Of a stretch of 64,000 nucleotides of DNA, positions 1-11,779 are shown piece after piece; position 1 is the stretch's first letter, and each line of letters starts with the position of its first letter. The DNA lies in assembly GCA_030760725.1 (NCBI GenBank), contig JASWHV010000012.1:82844968-82908967 (forward strand), given 5' to 3'. The position numbers were made by a program, and so were the translations under genes. The notes beneath the pieces were generated by a model, which saw only the letters and a list, made by a program, of their open reading frames with translations, was not told the origin of the DNA and ran no database searches. The DNA is from Neostapfia colusana (taxonomy: Eukaryota > Streptophyta > Magnoliopsida > Poales > Poaceae).

Positions 1-1125
1 GTGCCGGCTCTTCCCGAGGACGAGGTAATGGAGGAGGTCGGAGGGACTGCCCCAGCTTCTGTTGCTCCATTGCCTCTGGCGGACGCCTTTGCGCTCGCCG
101 AGTCAAGCGTCCGGCAGGTCTTGGCTGCACTAGGGCGCGAGCGGGAGGAGTATATGGTTGAACGGGACCGCCTCCTCACCTGGGGGAACCTTTTGCGGGA
201 GAGGACCGCGAAGGTTAAGAGCGAGCTCGACTCCAGGCGGGAGTTGCTCGACTTCCGGGAAACGCTCGTCGACCGGATGAAGCGGGCTGTTGACCGCATG
301 GACACCTAGTCGCGGCGGATCAACAGGGAGGCCCTGGAGGCTCACGCCCGGGCCGAAGAGAGCCTCTCAGCTGCTGTGGAAATACGGCAGCGGTTGGAGC
401 GCCGCGAACTCGCCGTTGAGGAGCGGGAGCGTTCCGTGGCAGCTGAGGCAGAGAGGGTCGCCGCGCAGCTGGCTGCGGGCGAGGATGACCTCCGAGCTCG
501 GATGGAGGAACTGGAGATTCTGAAGGCAGACCTCGACTTGAGGGATGAACAGGTCTCCCATGATCGCCGGGCGGTCTTGGACCGCGAGTTGACTGCCGGC
601 TTCAGGGCCGCTGAGTTGGAGCGGCTAGCCGAGACCCTCCGCCTTCGGGAGAGTTCCCTGGTGGCCCAGGAGAAGAAATTCTCCGAGAGGAACCTGGAGG
701 CTCTGCGTGCGGCCTGCCGCGAGCTGGAGGAACTCTCAGCCTTACGGTCCTCCAAGGCCCTTGCGGTCTCAAGCTTCATGGATCGGGCGGGGTCCGCCCT
801 GATCCCTCTTGGTTTCAGTCCGGTGAGGGCCGCAACTCCCGCATTGCAGGTGGCAGAGGTGATCCCTGCATTGGAGTCGATCGGCGCCAAGCTGGACAGA
901 CTCGACTCGGTGGTCGCCAGCGAGCTTGAAGCCGAGGGCCGCGGCTTAGCTTTAGAGGTCGCCTCGCATGTGCTGGCCTGCTTCAAGAGCCGCGACCCCT
1001 CTTTCTCACTGGAGCCAGCAAGAGAGGGCCCAGCCGCGGAGCGGGAGGAAGCTGCCAGGGCTGAAGTCGAGGATGTGGCCGCCCTTGTAGCAGCAAGGTT
1101 CCGGCGAGAGCCGGGTGGTCCTTAG
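1..1125 (+). pseudogene. C-terminal part of a Tat-type extra ORF (coiled-coil protein)
   Basis: The frame is open at the left edge and runs to a TAG at 1123-1125, with a single in-frame TAG at 307-309. The rest of the protein is therefore off-window and this copy is probably dead. The product is rich in Glu, Arg, Ala and Leu with heptad-like spacing over most of its length, so a long coiled coil is predicted. Its start (PLADAF, then RLLTW, ELDSR, then SRRINREAL after the stop) parallels the end of the minus-strand ORF at 9513-10148 (RLLSW, DLDSR, SRRVRATYREAL). It is therefore read as a second copy of the same gene. Proteins of this kind (coiled-coil tail after a 'putative gypsy type transposon' domain) occur as additional ORFs in grass Tat-lineage retrotransposons. 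No molecular function is known to me. Confidence 0.6.
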
Positions 1126-2657
1126 GACTTGCTTTTCCCTTTTTTATCGAGTCTGTAGTCCAGCTCAATGAGCCTTGCTTAAATTGACTCTCTTGGATAC
1201 TTGTGTCTGTGATGCTTTTCCCTCCTTCTTGGCTTTGCCTGGCTGAGTCCTTAGCTCCGCAAGGTACTCAGAGGTCATTTCCAATCTCGGAGCTTCGCTC
1301 AGACACCCCCCGGGTCCTAACTGTGTTAGGGGCCCCCGGAGGTCTCCGAACCTCGCCCTATGGGGGGGCTCCAAATCTGCCGGCCACGTGGTGGGTCCGG
1401 AGCTCCTCCTTAAGAGACGGGAGCTCCGGTCATGTTGGACACGTAGGGCTTTCGGAGCCCTCCCGCTGAGGGGGGAGGTCCGGTTCCTGCCTGCCACGTG
1501 GCGAGCCCGGAGCCCTCAAGGAAGGAGTTCCGGGCCTGCTGGACATGCGGGGCCCCCGGGCCCTGCCCCTCTGGGGGGGGCAGGTCCTGGTCCTTCCAGT
1601 CCCAGGCCGGTGTAGCTGGTAGCTCCTTTCCCCCCGCTTCATGCAGTCCCTGTTGCCGTGACCTGAAGGTCCTGCACACAGGTAGAGGAAACGTAATTCT
1701 CCTCGGGGGGTCCTCCCCTCCTGTCTCCTAGTCTTATCCGTCTTATGGTCCTGACCCGCTATACGGGGCTTGGGCAATTCTGTGCACGAGGCGCCGGAGC
1801 TCCGGCTCCCTCCGAGGTCCGGGTACGGCCGTCCGATCCCTAGTACCGGGCCATGCACTGGGGAAGCAGAGTGCACGCGCTTTGGGTTCATGACCAGGCA
1901 AAGCGGACGTACTCCCCTGGACCTCCGGGGAGCAGGATGCACATGCTTTGGGCTCTGGGCCGGCTAAGCTGGATACGCACCCTGGACCCCCCATGCACAA
2001 GGCTGGCCTTTCCTGGAGGTGACCAACTGACACCGCAACACCTGACTGGGGGAGGCCCGAGAGACTCACTCGGCCATCGGCAGGTGCCTCAAGCGCAGCC
2101 GCCTTCGGGAGGATAGAAAATGCCGACTATGGGTGAGCGCAGGAGAGGGGGAGCTAGACGTATGATGAACATACAGAGATAGTGCGATCATAAAAATTAA
2201 TGCATAATTTAAATGAGCGCATGAGAAGGAGCTAAGTAGAACAGGTCTCTGTATTCGCGCCCATAGGTGGAATTCTGGCTGTTCGTGGGGGCAATGTTCC
2301 GCCTCGTCTACAAGGGAAGCAAGACTCTACGCGCTTAGGGTCGGAACCAGGCTAAACTGGACGTAGTCCTGTACCGTCCCTTTAGACTTAGCTACCCCAA
2401 GCTCTGTTCCTAAGTTCTATGGGGTCTATTACAGAAGTGAATAACCCTGTTGTACCGATGCTCAGTAAGTAGGACTTACAGTGTTGCTCCACGGCAAGGA
2501 TTTTTGGGAATGGATCCCACTCTCGGTTGAAAGGCATGTGTACCTGGGGCGGCAGCTTTCATGATTCAGAAGGGACCTTCCCTGCTGGGGGAGAGCTTAT
2601 GGGTCCTTCTTGGAATATAGCGTGCCGCTTCACCAGGCTGCCTTCTTGCGGGCCTGA
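1126..2657. other. Non-coding Tat-derived flank of the extra ORF
   Basis: No convincing gene. The first 200 bases look like a 3' untranslated region of the ORF above. A GC-rich block follows at about 1330-1620, carrying repeats like those in Tat-type LTRs. From about 1630 to 2657 the sequence is moderately GC-rich with no homology I can assign. It ends at the sharp junction (about 2658) where Tekay-type protease sequence begins. Confidence 0.4.
1330..1620 (-). repeat. GC-rich repeats resembling Tat-type U3, minus orientation
   Basis: Several diverged units contain GGAGGTCCGG, a CCACGTGG core and CCCGGAGC, in the same order as the units of the LTR piece at 9202-9512. The LTR terminus TACCGACA seen there is not visible here, so this is either a diverged LTR fragment or an internal copy of the motif. 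Confidence 0.45.
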
Positions 2658-5600
2658 CCTAGCAACCACACAAATGAACCATATGCTAGCGGTAAACTCT
2701 CCAGGTGGAGAAATAAGGACAAGACAGGTGTGTCCCAAAGTGAGCCTAGACATTAATGGGGTAGTATTTACGGCTAACCTCATAGTGATAGATTCACAAG
2801 GAATAGATATTATTTTGGGTATGGATTGGTTGACCAAACATAAAGGAATCATCTATTGTTCGACCAGAACGGTGGAACTAACTCACCCCAATGGCACAAG
2901 AGTAAAGTTCATAACGATACACGAGCCTAGGAGGGACATCAAATTAAATCAAGTGGAGGTGAAAGTTGAGGAAATCAGGACTATCAGGGAATATCCAGAT
3001 GTTTTTCTGGAGGAATTGCCAGGTATGCCTCCCGATCGTGACGTGGAATTCGCAATTGAGCTAGTACCGGGAACAGCCCCGATATACAAGAGACCTTATC
3101 GAATGGACTCCAAGCAGCTAGAAGAGCTCAAGGATCATTTGAGAGAATTGACGGAGAAGGGGTATATTCGCCCTAGTTCCTCACCATGGGGAGCTCCGGT
3201 GATGTTTGTGCCCAAGAAAGACGGAACCCAAAGGTTATGCGTGGATTACCGTGCTTTGAATGAGGTAACCATCAAGAACAAGTACCCATTACCTCGCATT
3301 GAAGACTTGTTTGATCAGTTGAGGGGAGCTTGTGTGTTCTCGAAAATTGATCTCAGGTCGGGGTACCACCAACTCAAGATAAGGCAATCTGATATTCCCA
3401 AGACAGCTTTCGTATCTCGGTACGGACTGTATGAATACACTGTCATGCCTTTCGGGCTAACCAATGCCCCGGCATATTTCATGTACCTCATGAACAAGGT
3501 ATTCATGGAATATCTGGACAAATTTGTGGTGGTTTTAATAGATGATATTCTCGTCTTCTCCAAAAATGAAGAAGAACATGAGAAACATCTAAGGTTGGTG
3601 TTACAGAGGCTGAGAGAACACCAACTATATGCCAAGTTGAGCAAGTGTGAGTTTTGGCTGAAGAGAGTTCCCTTTTTAGGACATATAATCTCGGAGGGAG
3701 GAATCTCAGTCGATCCCGCCAAAACCGAGGATATCCAGAAGTGGAAGACCCCTGAAAATGTCGGGGAAGTTCGAAGCTTTTTGGGCTTGGCTGGATACTA
3801 TCGACGGTTTATTGAGGGATTCTCCAAGATCTCGAGACCTCTCACCAAACTGTTGGAAAAGGGAATCGCATTCACCTGGACGCCACAGTGCGAGACGAGC
3901 TTTCAGGAGCTAAAGAAGAGATTGACAACAGCCCCAGTGCTGGTTATGCCAGATATGCAGAAGAATTTCACAGTGTACTGCGATGCCTCTGGAAATGGGT
4001 TGGGATGTGTTCTCATGCAAGAAGGACATGTCGTGGCATATGCATCCCGGCAGCTTCGGAAGCATGAGAAGAACTATCCTACACATGACCTAGAACTAGC
4101 CGCAGTGGTACACGCGTTGAAAATTTGGCGGCACTATTTGATGGGGAAGAGGACAGAGATATATACGGATCATAAGAGTTTGAAGTACATATTCACACAG
4201 CCAGATCTCAATCTCCGACAAAGGAGATGGTTAGAGCTAATCAATGACTTTGATGTGGGCATCAACTATCATCCTGGGAAAGCAAACGTCGTGGCCGATG
4301 CTTTGAGTCGGAAAGTGCAGGTCAATAAGTTGAGTTTGAAGGACGAGGTTATAAGACTCAATCTATGTCTAGTAAATAGTGGTGAAGCCATCGCCATGGA
4401 AGTGGACTCCACACTCGAGCGAGACATACGCGAGGGCCAAAAGAATGATGAGAAGATACAAGAGATCCGACAGCTCATCAAGGAAAATAAAGCTCCTGGT
4501 TTTAGAGAGGATGAACAAGGAACGGTGTGGCACGGGAAAAGGATCTGTGTGCCAGAAGTAAAGGAGATCCGTGAATTGATTTTAAAGGAGGCTCACGATT
4601 CCGACTATTCCATTCATCCTGGGAGTACGAAGATGTACCAGGATCTCAAGAGCAGGTATTGGTGGTATGGCATGAAGCGAGATGTCGCGGAACATGTTGC
4701 CCTATGTGACACATGTCAGTTGGTGAAAGCAGAACATCAACGACCCGCGGGATTATTGCAACCACTCAAAGTACCTGAATGGAAGTGGGAAGAAATCGGC
4801 ATGGATTTTGTCGTGGGATTGCCTAGGACCCAATCCGGGTATGATTCAATATGGGTCATTATTGATAGACTAACCAAGGTAGCTCATTTCATCCCTGTGA
4901 AAGAAAGCTACAGTGGATCTAAATTGGCAGAATTGTACATGTCAAGGATTGTGTGTTACCATGGAGTGCCAAAGAAGATAGTGTCGGACCGAGGGACACA
5001 GTTCACCTCGAGGTTTTGGCAGAAGTTGCATGAAACCATGGGAACCCATCTGAACTTCAGCTCTGCCTATCATCCCCAAACTGACGGGCAGACGGAGAGA
5101 ACCAATCAGATCCTTGAAGATATGTTAAGGGCATGTGCACTCAAAAACAATAGGAGTTGGGACAAGAACTTACCGTATGCGGAGTTTTCCTATAACAACA
5201 GTTATCAAGCTAGTATGAAGATGTCACCGTTTGAAGCTTTGTATGGAAGGAAGTGCAGAACTCCTCTATTTTGGAACCAAACAGGAGAAAGTAAAGTGTT
5301 TGGTCCAGAAGTGCTACAAGAAGCCGAGGCGAAGGTGAGGGAGATTCGCAACAACTTGAGGATAGCACAAACACGCCAGAAGAGTTATGCTGATGTACGA
5401 AGAAGAGAACTCGTTTTCAACGTGGGAGACTATGTTTATCTCAAGGTGTCCCCTATCAGAGGACTTCGTCGGTTCAAGGTGAAAGGGAAGTTGTCACCTC
5501 GATACATCGGACCCTTTCAAGTTTTGGAAAGAAAAGGCGAAGTGGCGTACCAACTAGAGTTACCGGTTCATCTATCGGATGTACACGACGTATTCCATGT

Positions 5601-5841
5601 GTCACAACTCAAGAAATGCCTGAGGACGCCTGAGGAGGTGTTACCCATGAATGAAGTGGATGTAGCTGAAGATTTGTCTTATGCCGAGCAACCATACAAG
5701 ATTTTGGAGACAATGGAACGCCTCACCAGAAATAAGAGAATCCGGATGTGCAAGGTGCAGTGGAAGCATCACTCAGAAGAGGAAGCCACCTGGGAACGGG
5801 AAGATGAGCTCAAGGCACAATTTCCGGAATTGTTTTCTTAG
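2527..5841 (+). pseudogene. Tekay/Del-type gypsy pol, copy 1, 5'-truncated (RT, RNase H, integrase, chromodomain-like end)
   Basis: A continuous 1,104-codon frame. The first 43 residues are foreign; homology to copy 2 begins at DLATTQ (about 2658), just after where the protease DSGA motif should be. Gag and the protease active site are therefore lost. Present in order: reverse transcriptase with the catalytic box read as LIDD (Asp339-Asp340), RNase H (YCDAS, Asp486), an integrase zinc region (SIHPG...CDTC), and the integrase catalytic triad Asp760, Asp821, Glu857 with DD35E spacing. A C-terminal chromodomain-like segment (VQWKHHSEEEATWERE) places it among chromoviruses. Relative to copy 2 it lacks seven residues after LSLKD. 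The 3' LTR follows 45 bases downstream. It cannot make a complete set of retrotransposon proteins but has no internal stop. Confidence 0.9.
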
Positions 5842-5872
5842 AAACACCAATCTCGAGGACGAGATTTCTTTT

Positions 5873-5886
5873 AAGGGGGGTAGAGC
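5873..5886 (+). promoter_or_regulatory. Polypurine tract of Tekay copy 1
   Basis: AAGGGGGGTAGAGC lies directly before the LTR start TGTAACACCC. It is conserved in reverse at 59935-59948 in copy 2, as expected for the primer of plus-strand DNA synthesis. Confidence 0.75.
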
Positions 5887-6292
5887 TGTAACACCCCAAA
5901 TTTCGATTTAAAAACCCTAAACCATGTTCAGAGGGGAATTTAAAAATTTTTGGACGTGTTGCATGTTTTGCAAAAATTCAAATTCAAACTGGAATTCAAA
6001 TTAGATTCAAAACAGAAAAGAAATGGAAAAAGAAAAAGAGAAACGGGAAAAAAACCGGCCAGTGGGCCGAAACCCGCCAGCCGGCCCAGCTTCCCCGCGC
6101 CAGCCCGCCCCCGCGCACGCCGCGCTACCTCTCACAGACGGGTGGGACCCGCCTGTCATCCCTAACCCCGCGACCCCGGACTTTTCCCCGAGCGCGCGCG
6201 ATCTTAACCGATCGGAAAACCCGTCCCGCAGCCCGAATTCCGGTCCCAGAGGACTCCAACTCGATCACAACAGACCCACCGCCCTCCCCCGG

Positions 6293-6300
6293 CTATAAAA
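6293..6300 (+). promoter_or_regulatory. TATA box of Tekay LTR (copy 1)
   Basis: CTATAAAA sits in a GC-rich context (CCCCCGG before it) and is conserved in copy 2 at 59507-59514 on the other strand. It marks the probable U3/R boundary region. Confidence 0.65.
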
Positions 6301-8165
6301 ACCCCAGCCCCGATCGGTTTTTCTCACACGATCGCCGATTTTCACTCCGGTGAGCACCGAGACTTCGCCGGTGAATTCTGGCCGATCTAAGCTCGGAAAC
6401 TCTGATCTAACTCGCTGGTCTTGATCCACCGCCTCCGGGGAACTTTGCAGGTGCAGAAAACTCGGAGAGTTACGGTGTAAACGCAGCGCCGACGAGCTTC
6501 GCCGTGGTTTTGCCTCGGACCTCGCCGCCGATCACTTTCCAGGACCCCCGAGCTCGAGAAAACCCCCGAGGTGAGATCCCTGACCTCCCCTCTACCGATC
6601 TAGGCCATAAGATCACAGTTCAAGGCAGAATTCTCGCGGATCCGAAACTTTCCGGCGAGATCGCCGCTTCCCGCCGCCGTGCGCCGCCGGCAGCGCCGCC
6701 CGCGCTCGATCAGAGCGACGTGGCCGCTTGTGCGCCGTTTATTTTAAATCGCACGGTAGACTTTAAATCCCCGCGTACCGGTTCGATGTTATAATCTCAG
6801 CCGTCGGTTTAAAATCGGACGGTCCACGTCAACCCCGCGTTATAAAGACTGGAATTCTTACGTGCTACCCCCTGGGGTTCTCTAGAATTGAGAGCTAGCC
6901 CCGGAAACTTAAGATCTAGCCCCTGGAACTCCAGAAAATCATGTAAATTCATTTAAAAGTCAGTTTTAGCCCCTGGACTTAATAGAAATTAGGAAAAACA
7001 CCTCTGATAAGTGTAGCTAGACCCCTGGAAATTATGAAAATAATATTATAGACCCTGTAATGGGGTGAGTTCATTATTTTAGCCCTGTTTAGTATTTAAT
7101 GTAGAAAATTAAATATGTAACTAGTGTTTAAAAATTAAAAAGTGGGACAAACATAATTGTCAAAATTAATTAAATACTTTCTCAGTACTTAGAAAACTTT
7201 GGAGTGAGGTAAAAATATATTTTTGGACTGAAATGAATCTGTTTCATTTAATTATTCACATTATTTAGTATAAGGACACATTTTTAAGTAAAGAATAGTT
7301 ATAGAAAAATAGGGAAAATAATTATGAAATAGTCTACATCAGAAGCCAAGGTCAAAATATGATTTTAAATTATTTAGGACCAGAACCTATTCTGTTTAGG
7401 TGATGTGTATTACTAATTTAATAATAAAATACACAATTATGCATAGGAATATAAATCTAAAAATATAGCAACTAGTAAATGATAAATGGAGTTTCTAAAA
7501 TCCAAAGAGTTCAGTTTAGGGTTGATAGAAGTTGTGAAGGCACATATGGAGAAGAAAAATACTTTCCATACATACTTGGTAGTTTAATGTAAGGAATTTA
7601 TTTAAAACTGAAACACAACACATATAATGGTGAATGAATTTCATAAATATGAATGTGTGGTTTGTATGAAGTAAAGGTGTGAACTATGTCTTATGATTGT
7701 TGTTTTTCTTTTGCTATGTGTGATGGTATGAAGTAGAACCTGTTCAAGAATAAGTTATTCATTTCCAAGATCAGGACTACCCATTTCAAGAGCAGCAAGA
7801 AGGAGGCAAGTGTCCTTGACCACTTTGATCCTATGCTAGGATGTGTAGATAGAATTATTTGCATTGTCAAATGAAATATGAAACCCATGCTAGGAAAGTT
7901 TCCCTAGAATTGCATTACCTTGTTTCCTTGTAGCTTGGGTTGGGATTTATTTTGTCATGTCATTTATTTACATGCATATGCTTAGCCATGCTTAGAATGG
8001 GATATTTGGGATATGAGATCATCAGTTTATTATACCATACTCTTGAATGAGTTATTGTGAGTTATGTAGAGGTAGGGATCAAGGCAAGTTGGATGTTTTG
8101 GTTGTGTGCTGGGTGCACGAGACTTGGGTTTGTGTTTAGTACTTGCCTGGATCCTAAGGACCGGT

Positions 8166-8507
8166 TCATGGAGCATGTAACCCGGCTTTACAGTGCCAAC
8201 CACATGCTGAGATGGGGCAGCTTGGCCAATTAATTAGGTGTATCCCCGGCGTAGTATGGGTGTGTTGGATGGTGCGGGGAGTAGGTGTCAGCTGGACTAC
8301 CATACGAACCGCAAGGCTCAAGAGGGGGCCACTGCAGCGGGGTTGGAGTCTCTTGTATGCTGTTAGGGGTGAAACCTCAGTGGGCCCACGCTCGTCGGGA
8401 ATCCCTTTGTAAAGGCTTCGTAGTGATCTCCTGGCTACACACCTGGGAAGTGTGAATGTGGATCGTAGCCACTGGCATAATGGAGGTTCTTTTAGTCCAT
8501 CCGGCAA
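8166..8507 (-). other. Antisense 113-codon open frame within the Tekay LTR
   Basis: This frame, antisense to the element, is open for 113 codons and is kept at exactly the same length in copy 2 (57170-57511, +) with only a few substitutions. No protein family is recognised. Recent common ancestry of the LTRs is enough to explain the conservation, so it is not called as a gene. Confidence 0.25.
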
Positions 8508-9201
8508 CGGGGGATGAAATCACTACTTGTGGGTACAGTGGTACAAACTCTGCAGAGTCAAAACTGTCTTGACAGCCGTGCTCACGGTTAAGAGCGGCCT
8601 GGACTTATTCATGATTAGAGGATTGATGGTTTTGGAAGTTAAGCGGGGAGCTTAACATTGGAAATGATGTTATGGTTATTGGATTATGATGATGGGATGG
8701 GAGATTGGGACCATTTCACCTGTGTAGTAATGTAGGTGCTTAATAAGCTAAGGTGATAGGTATTAATTGCGTAGTGCTTTAACCATGAGTTCAACCTTTC
8801 CTTGTTCTAGCCATGCATGATATAATTTTCCCACACTTGCTGAGTACCATTGGTACTCAACCTTGCATATTTGTTGGTTTATATTGCTGCTCAGGTCAAG
8901 ATAATGAGGTGGTGTATAATGACCAAGACTTTGGACCCGAGGAAGGTTTTTAGGTTCATGAAGACCCCCGGGCAACGCCTGTGATGGAGCCCTAAAGAAT
9001 AATATTCCGCTGCTAGTTTATTTCCTTGTGATGAACTTATTATTGTCCATCGAGACATTTACTATGTAAGACTTACTTATATTCGACACCTGGCTTGTAA
9101 TAAATGATGCTTCACTATTTGTCATCACATGTATGAGAAAATGATCCTGGCATACATGTGATATTCACTTGGTTGTTTCTTCGGAAAAACCGGGTGTGAC
9201 A

Positions 9202-9512
9202 CGCCTTCGGACCTCTCTCCCGCGGAGGGGGAGGTCCGGCTTCTGCATGCCACGTGGCGAGCCCGGAGCTCACCTCTGAGGAGATGGAGGTCCGGCCTCT
9301 CTGGACGCGTGGCGTCTTCGGACCTCTCTCCTGCGGAGGGGGAGGTCCGGCTTCTGTATGCCACATGGCGGGCCCGGAGCTCTCCTCTGAGGAGAGGGAG
9401 GTCCGGTCCCGCCAGACGCGTGACGCCTTCGGAGCTCTCCCTGCGGAGAAGGGCGAGCACCTTAGGCATTTTACTCTGTGCGCGGGGGTACCCCATATCT
9501 CAGGTACCGACA
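9202..9512 (-). mobile_element. Tat-type LTR fragment, U3 end, minus orientation
   Basis: Read on the minus strand it begins TGTCGGTACC at 9512 and follows the first 300 bases of the complete LTR at 12164-13258 closely: GTACCCCCGCGCACA, then about 58-bp GC-rich units with CCACGTGG or CCACATGG cores. It breaks at 9201 against the Tekay LTR. Its terminus points into the minus-strand ORF to its right with no polypurine tract in between. It therefore looks like the 5' end of a second Tat copy that inserted into that ORF. Confidence 0.7.
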
Positions 9513-11707
9513 GCTTTGGCTTCAGCATGGGCCAGAGCCTCGCGGTAGGTAGCACGAACCCGCCGGGACTCTGACTCCAAGCGGCTAATGGCCTTCTTCA
9601 GAGTGCCAAGCAGAGCACTCACGGCCTCAAGCCTTGACTGCCTTGAATCAAGGTCCGCCTTAGACTCCTGGGCCCGCTGCTGCCAGCTGAGAAGACGTTC
9701 CTTCTCGCCGGCCAGCACCCCCCGCTCCTGCTCAAAGGCGGATTGGAGCTGTCGGGCGCTGGTCTGGACACGCCCCAGGGCGTCCCACACGGGCACCGGG
9801 GCAGGGGGGACAGGAGTCACGCCACTGGACCCCCCTGTCGAGTCTAAGACCAGCGGAGGCGCCGGCGCCTCAGCAACCAGGGCGGGGCGCTGTCCTAGGG
9901 AGGCCAGGGGGCCAGCAGGCGCACATACAGCGGCCCTCCCAGTCTCAGGAACGGACTTCTGGACTGGTGAAGGAGGGCAGATAGGAGCAGATGCGGCCAC
10001 CGCGAAGGGTGAACTTGCCGGCGCAGAGGGAGCCCCCGTCGATTTGGGGGCCATGGGAGCCACCACGGTCCCCAGGTGCTGAAGCACGGAGCTTCCGTCG
10101 GTTGAAGGCGGCCGGGTAGGAGGCCCGCCCCCAGCAGCGGGTCGGTCCCTGCAAGAAGAGAAAACCCTCAGGCTAAGAGAGGAGACAAGAGCTCTGCTCA
10201 TACAAGCCAGAAAGAGCAACACTTACTGGGCGGCATGTGCACTCCAACGGGCTTGCAGCACTGGCCTCTGGGCTGTAGCTGAACCACCGGGACCAGCGGC
10301 TGGAACGGTCGCAGAGCGTGATGCCTGGGTCCCCGGCACACTCGCCGGTGTGGCCCCACCAGCATCCGTCCTGGAAACCCCTCCGCTTGAGGAAGGGTGA
10401 TGAGGTACTTGGGCTGACTCGGACGGCCGCTGTCTGGGGAGAGACCCGCCGGGGAGGGACACCCGGGGTCTCTTCGGGTCGCCACCCGATGGACCAGCAC
10501 CCCCGGGAGATGGGAGCAAGGTAGCTCCGGCACCCTGACTCGGCACAGGCGGTGCCCTCGGAGGAGATCGGGCGCGTTTCTTCTCTGGATGCCCGGGGGC
10601 CGGCTCCTTTCCCTTCCTTTTGTCGGCGGCTTGAGTTCCGTCGGCTCTGGGGGAGGGTTTGACAGCAGCAGACGCCTCGTGCCCTGACCCGGGGTGCTCG
10701 GTTCCTGGGATGGTGATACCACGGAAGGCATCCCCGACCTGCCGGACGGCGATCCCGATGTCGTCAAGGTTCGGCATCTTCCGCAGGAGCTCTGACCTCC
10801 TCTGTGGCTCCAAGAAGAGGGGGGTGGCAGAGGGCGGAAGGGCAGGGTCGCCACTGGGGATGTAGTCACCACTTACCTTGCCCACCATCTCGTTCAGCTC
10901 CTCGTCGGAAGGGTCAGAGCCGGGGCCCCTCTCCAGCCTGGTACAGTCCTGCTCGCCGGTGTAGTACCACGCGGGGCGACTACGCTGCTGCAAGGGTGCA
11001 ATACGGCGCGACATAAAGTCCATCAGCACCATCAGAGACGTCAGCCCCTCGTTGGCCAAGAACCGGATCTGCTCCAAGACCGGGGAGTACTCCTGCTCCA
11101 GCTCAGGGATCTCCTCCCAGAAGCGACGGTCGGTGGTTGGGCTGGCGGTTGGGAGTTGTAGGCGATCGTGCTCGTCGGTCTGCACTACCACCCAGCTCTC
11201 CCTCCAGTTTTCCCACCTTGATGCACTGAAGGGCAGAAGGTATCCAGAGACTTTGGGGTCCTTGCAGCGGTGCTGGAAGCAGTATGCCCCCATCTGAGTC
11301 TTTGAGCCGCGCCCAGTCGTCCACAACACAAAGAAGTAGCGGAAGAGCGTCACGGAAGCATGCACCCCAACGAACATCTCGCAGGAGTGGACAAAAACAG
11401 CAGCCATTGCGAAAGAGTTGGGGGAAAGATGGTGGAGCTGGAGGCCATATGTCTCCAGCAGGGTGACAAAGAAGGAAGAAATCGGCGGAACGAACCCCGC
11501 CAGAGCATAAGCAGTGAAGAAAACAATCTCCCCCTTTTCCAGGATCAGGAGGAGAGATCCTCGGCGAAGCCGGTGTTTCTGTTCTTCTGAGCGCCAGCCC
11601 AGCAGCCTGCGCACTGGCCCAAGCTCGGAGGAACGAACGAGGCGCGTCGGGAGCAAGTTGGAAGCCATGGCGAAAGAGGGCACAAGGGCAGGAAAGCCGG
11701 GGCGCAA
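9513..11707 (-). CDS. Tat-type antisense extra ORF, two exons, 3'-truncated
   Basis: Exon 1 (11707 to 10227) encodes a domain resembling 'putative gypsy type transposon' proteins (Transposase_28, PF04195): GFVPPISSFFVTLLETYGL followed by LHHLSPNSF and CEMFVGVHAS. A charged linker (EEIPELEQEY) and a Pro/Ser/Arg-rich low-complexity region follow. A predicted 78-bp intron (10149-10226) removes a TAA and restores frame into exon 2 (10148 to 9513), a coiled-coil tail. Exon 2 is cut by the Tat LTR at 9512 and read-through ends at 9500. The first ATG is at 11707; a second at 11668 (MASNLL) is equally plausible. The frame is antisense to the Tat LTR at 12164-13258. This matches the known extra ORFs placed between pol and the 3' LTR of grass Tat elements. 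Function is unknown. Confidence 0.65.
10149..10226 (-). other. Predicted spliceosomal intron in the antisense ORF
   Basis: Read on the minus strand, GTAAGTG follows CCGCCCA, and a pyrimidine-rich stretch ends TTCTTGCAG before GGACCG. Splicing joins CA to G, giving a Gln codon, and continues in the exon 2 frame (DRPAAGGG). Without splicing, a TAA follows at once. Donor and acceptor fit plant consensus, and 78 bp is a normal short plant intron. Confidence 0.65.
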
Positions 11708-11771
11708 GAGTTCAAGGGAAGTGCGAGCACTAGGAAAGGCGAAGGGAAGCCGCGATGCGGGTGAGATCCCC

Positions 11772-11779
11772 TTTTAAAA
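11772..11779 (-). promoter_or_regulatory. TATA-like box before the antisense ORF
   Basis: TTTTAAAA followed by GGGG on the minus strand lies about 65 bases before the first ATG and 104 before the second. It could let the ORF be transcribed separately from the host retroelement. Confidence 0.35.

Larger units (their letters stand above)
5887..9201 (+). mobile_element. 3' LTR of Tekay copy 1 (3,315 bp)
   Basis: It starts TGTAACACCCC and ends GGGTGTGACA. The same terminal sequences, inverted, bound 56471-59934. A length above 3 kb suits the Tekay/Del lineage. It contains a TATA box at 6293, a GC-rich leader up to about 6850, an AT-rich middle (6900-8150) and a conserved tail. No coding function is assigned. 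On the right it abuts a Tat LTR piece, into which the element probably inserted. The matching left target repeat cannot be checked because the 5' half of the element is missing. Confidence 0.9.
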
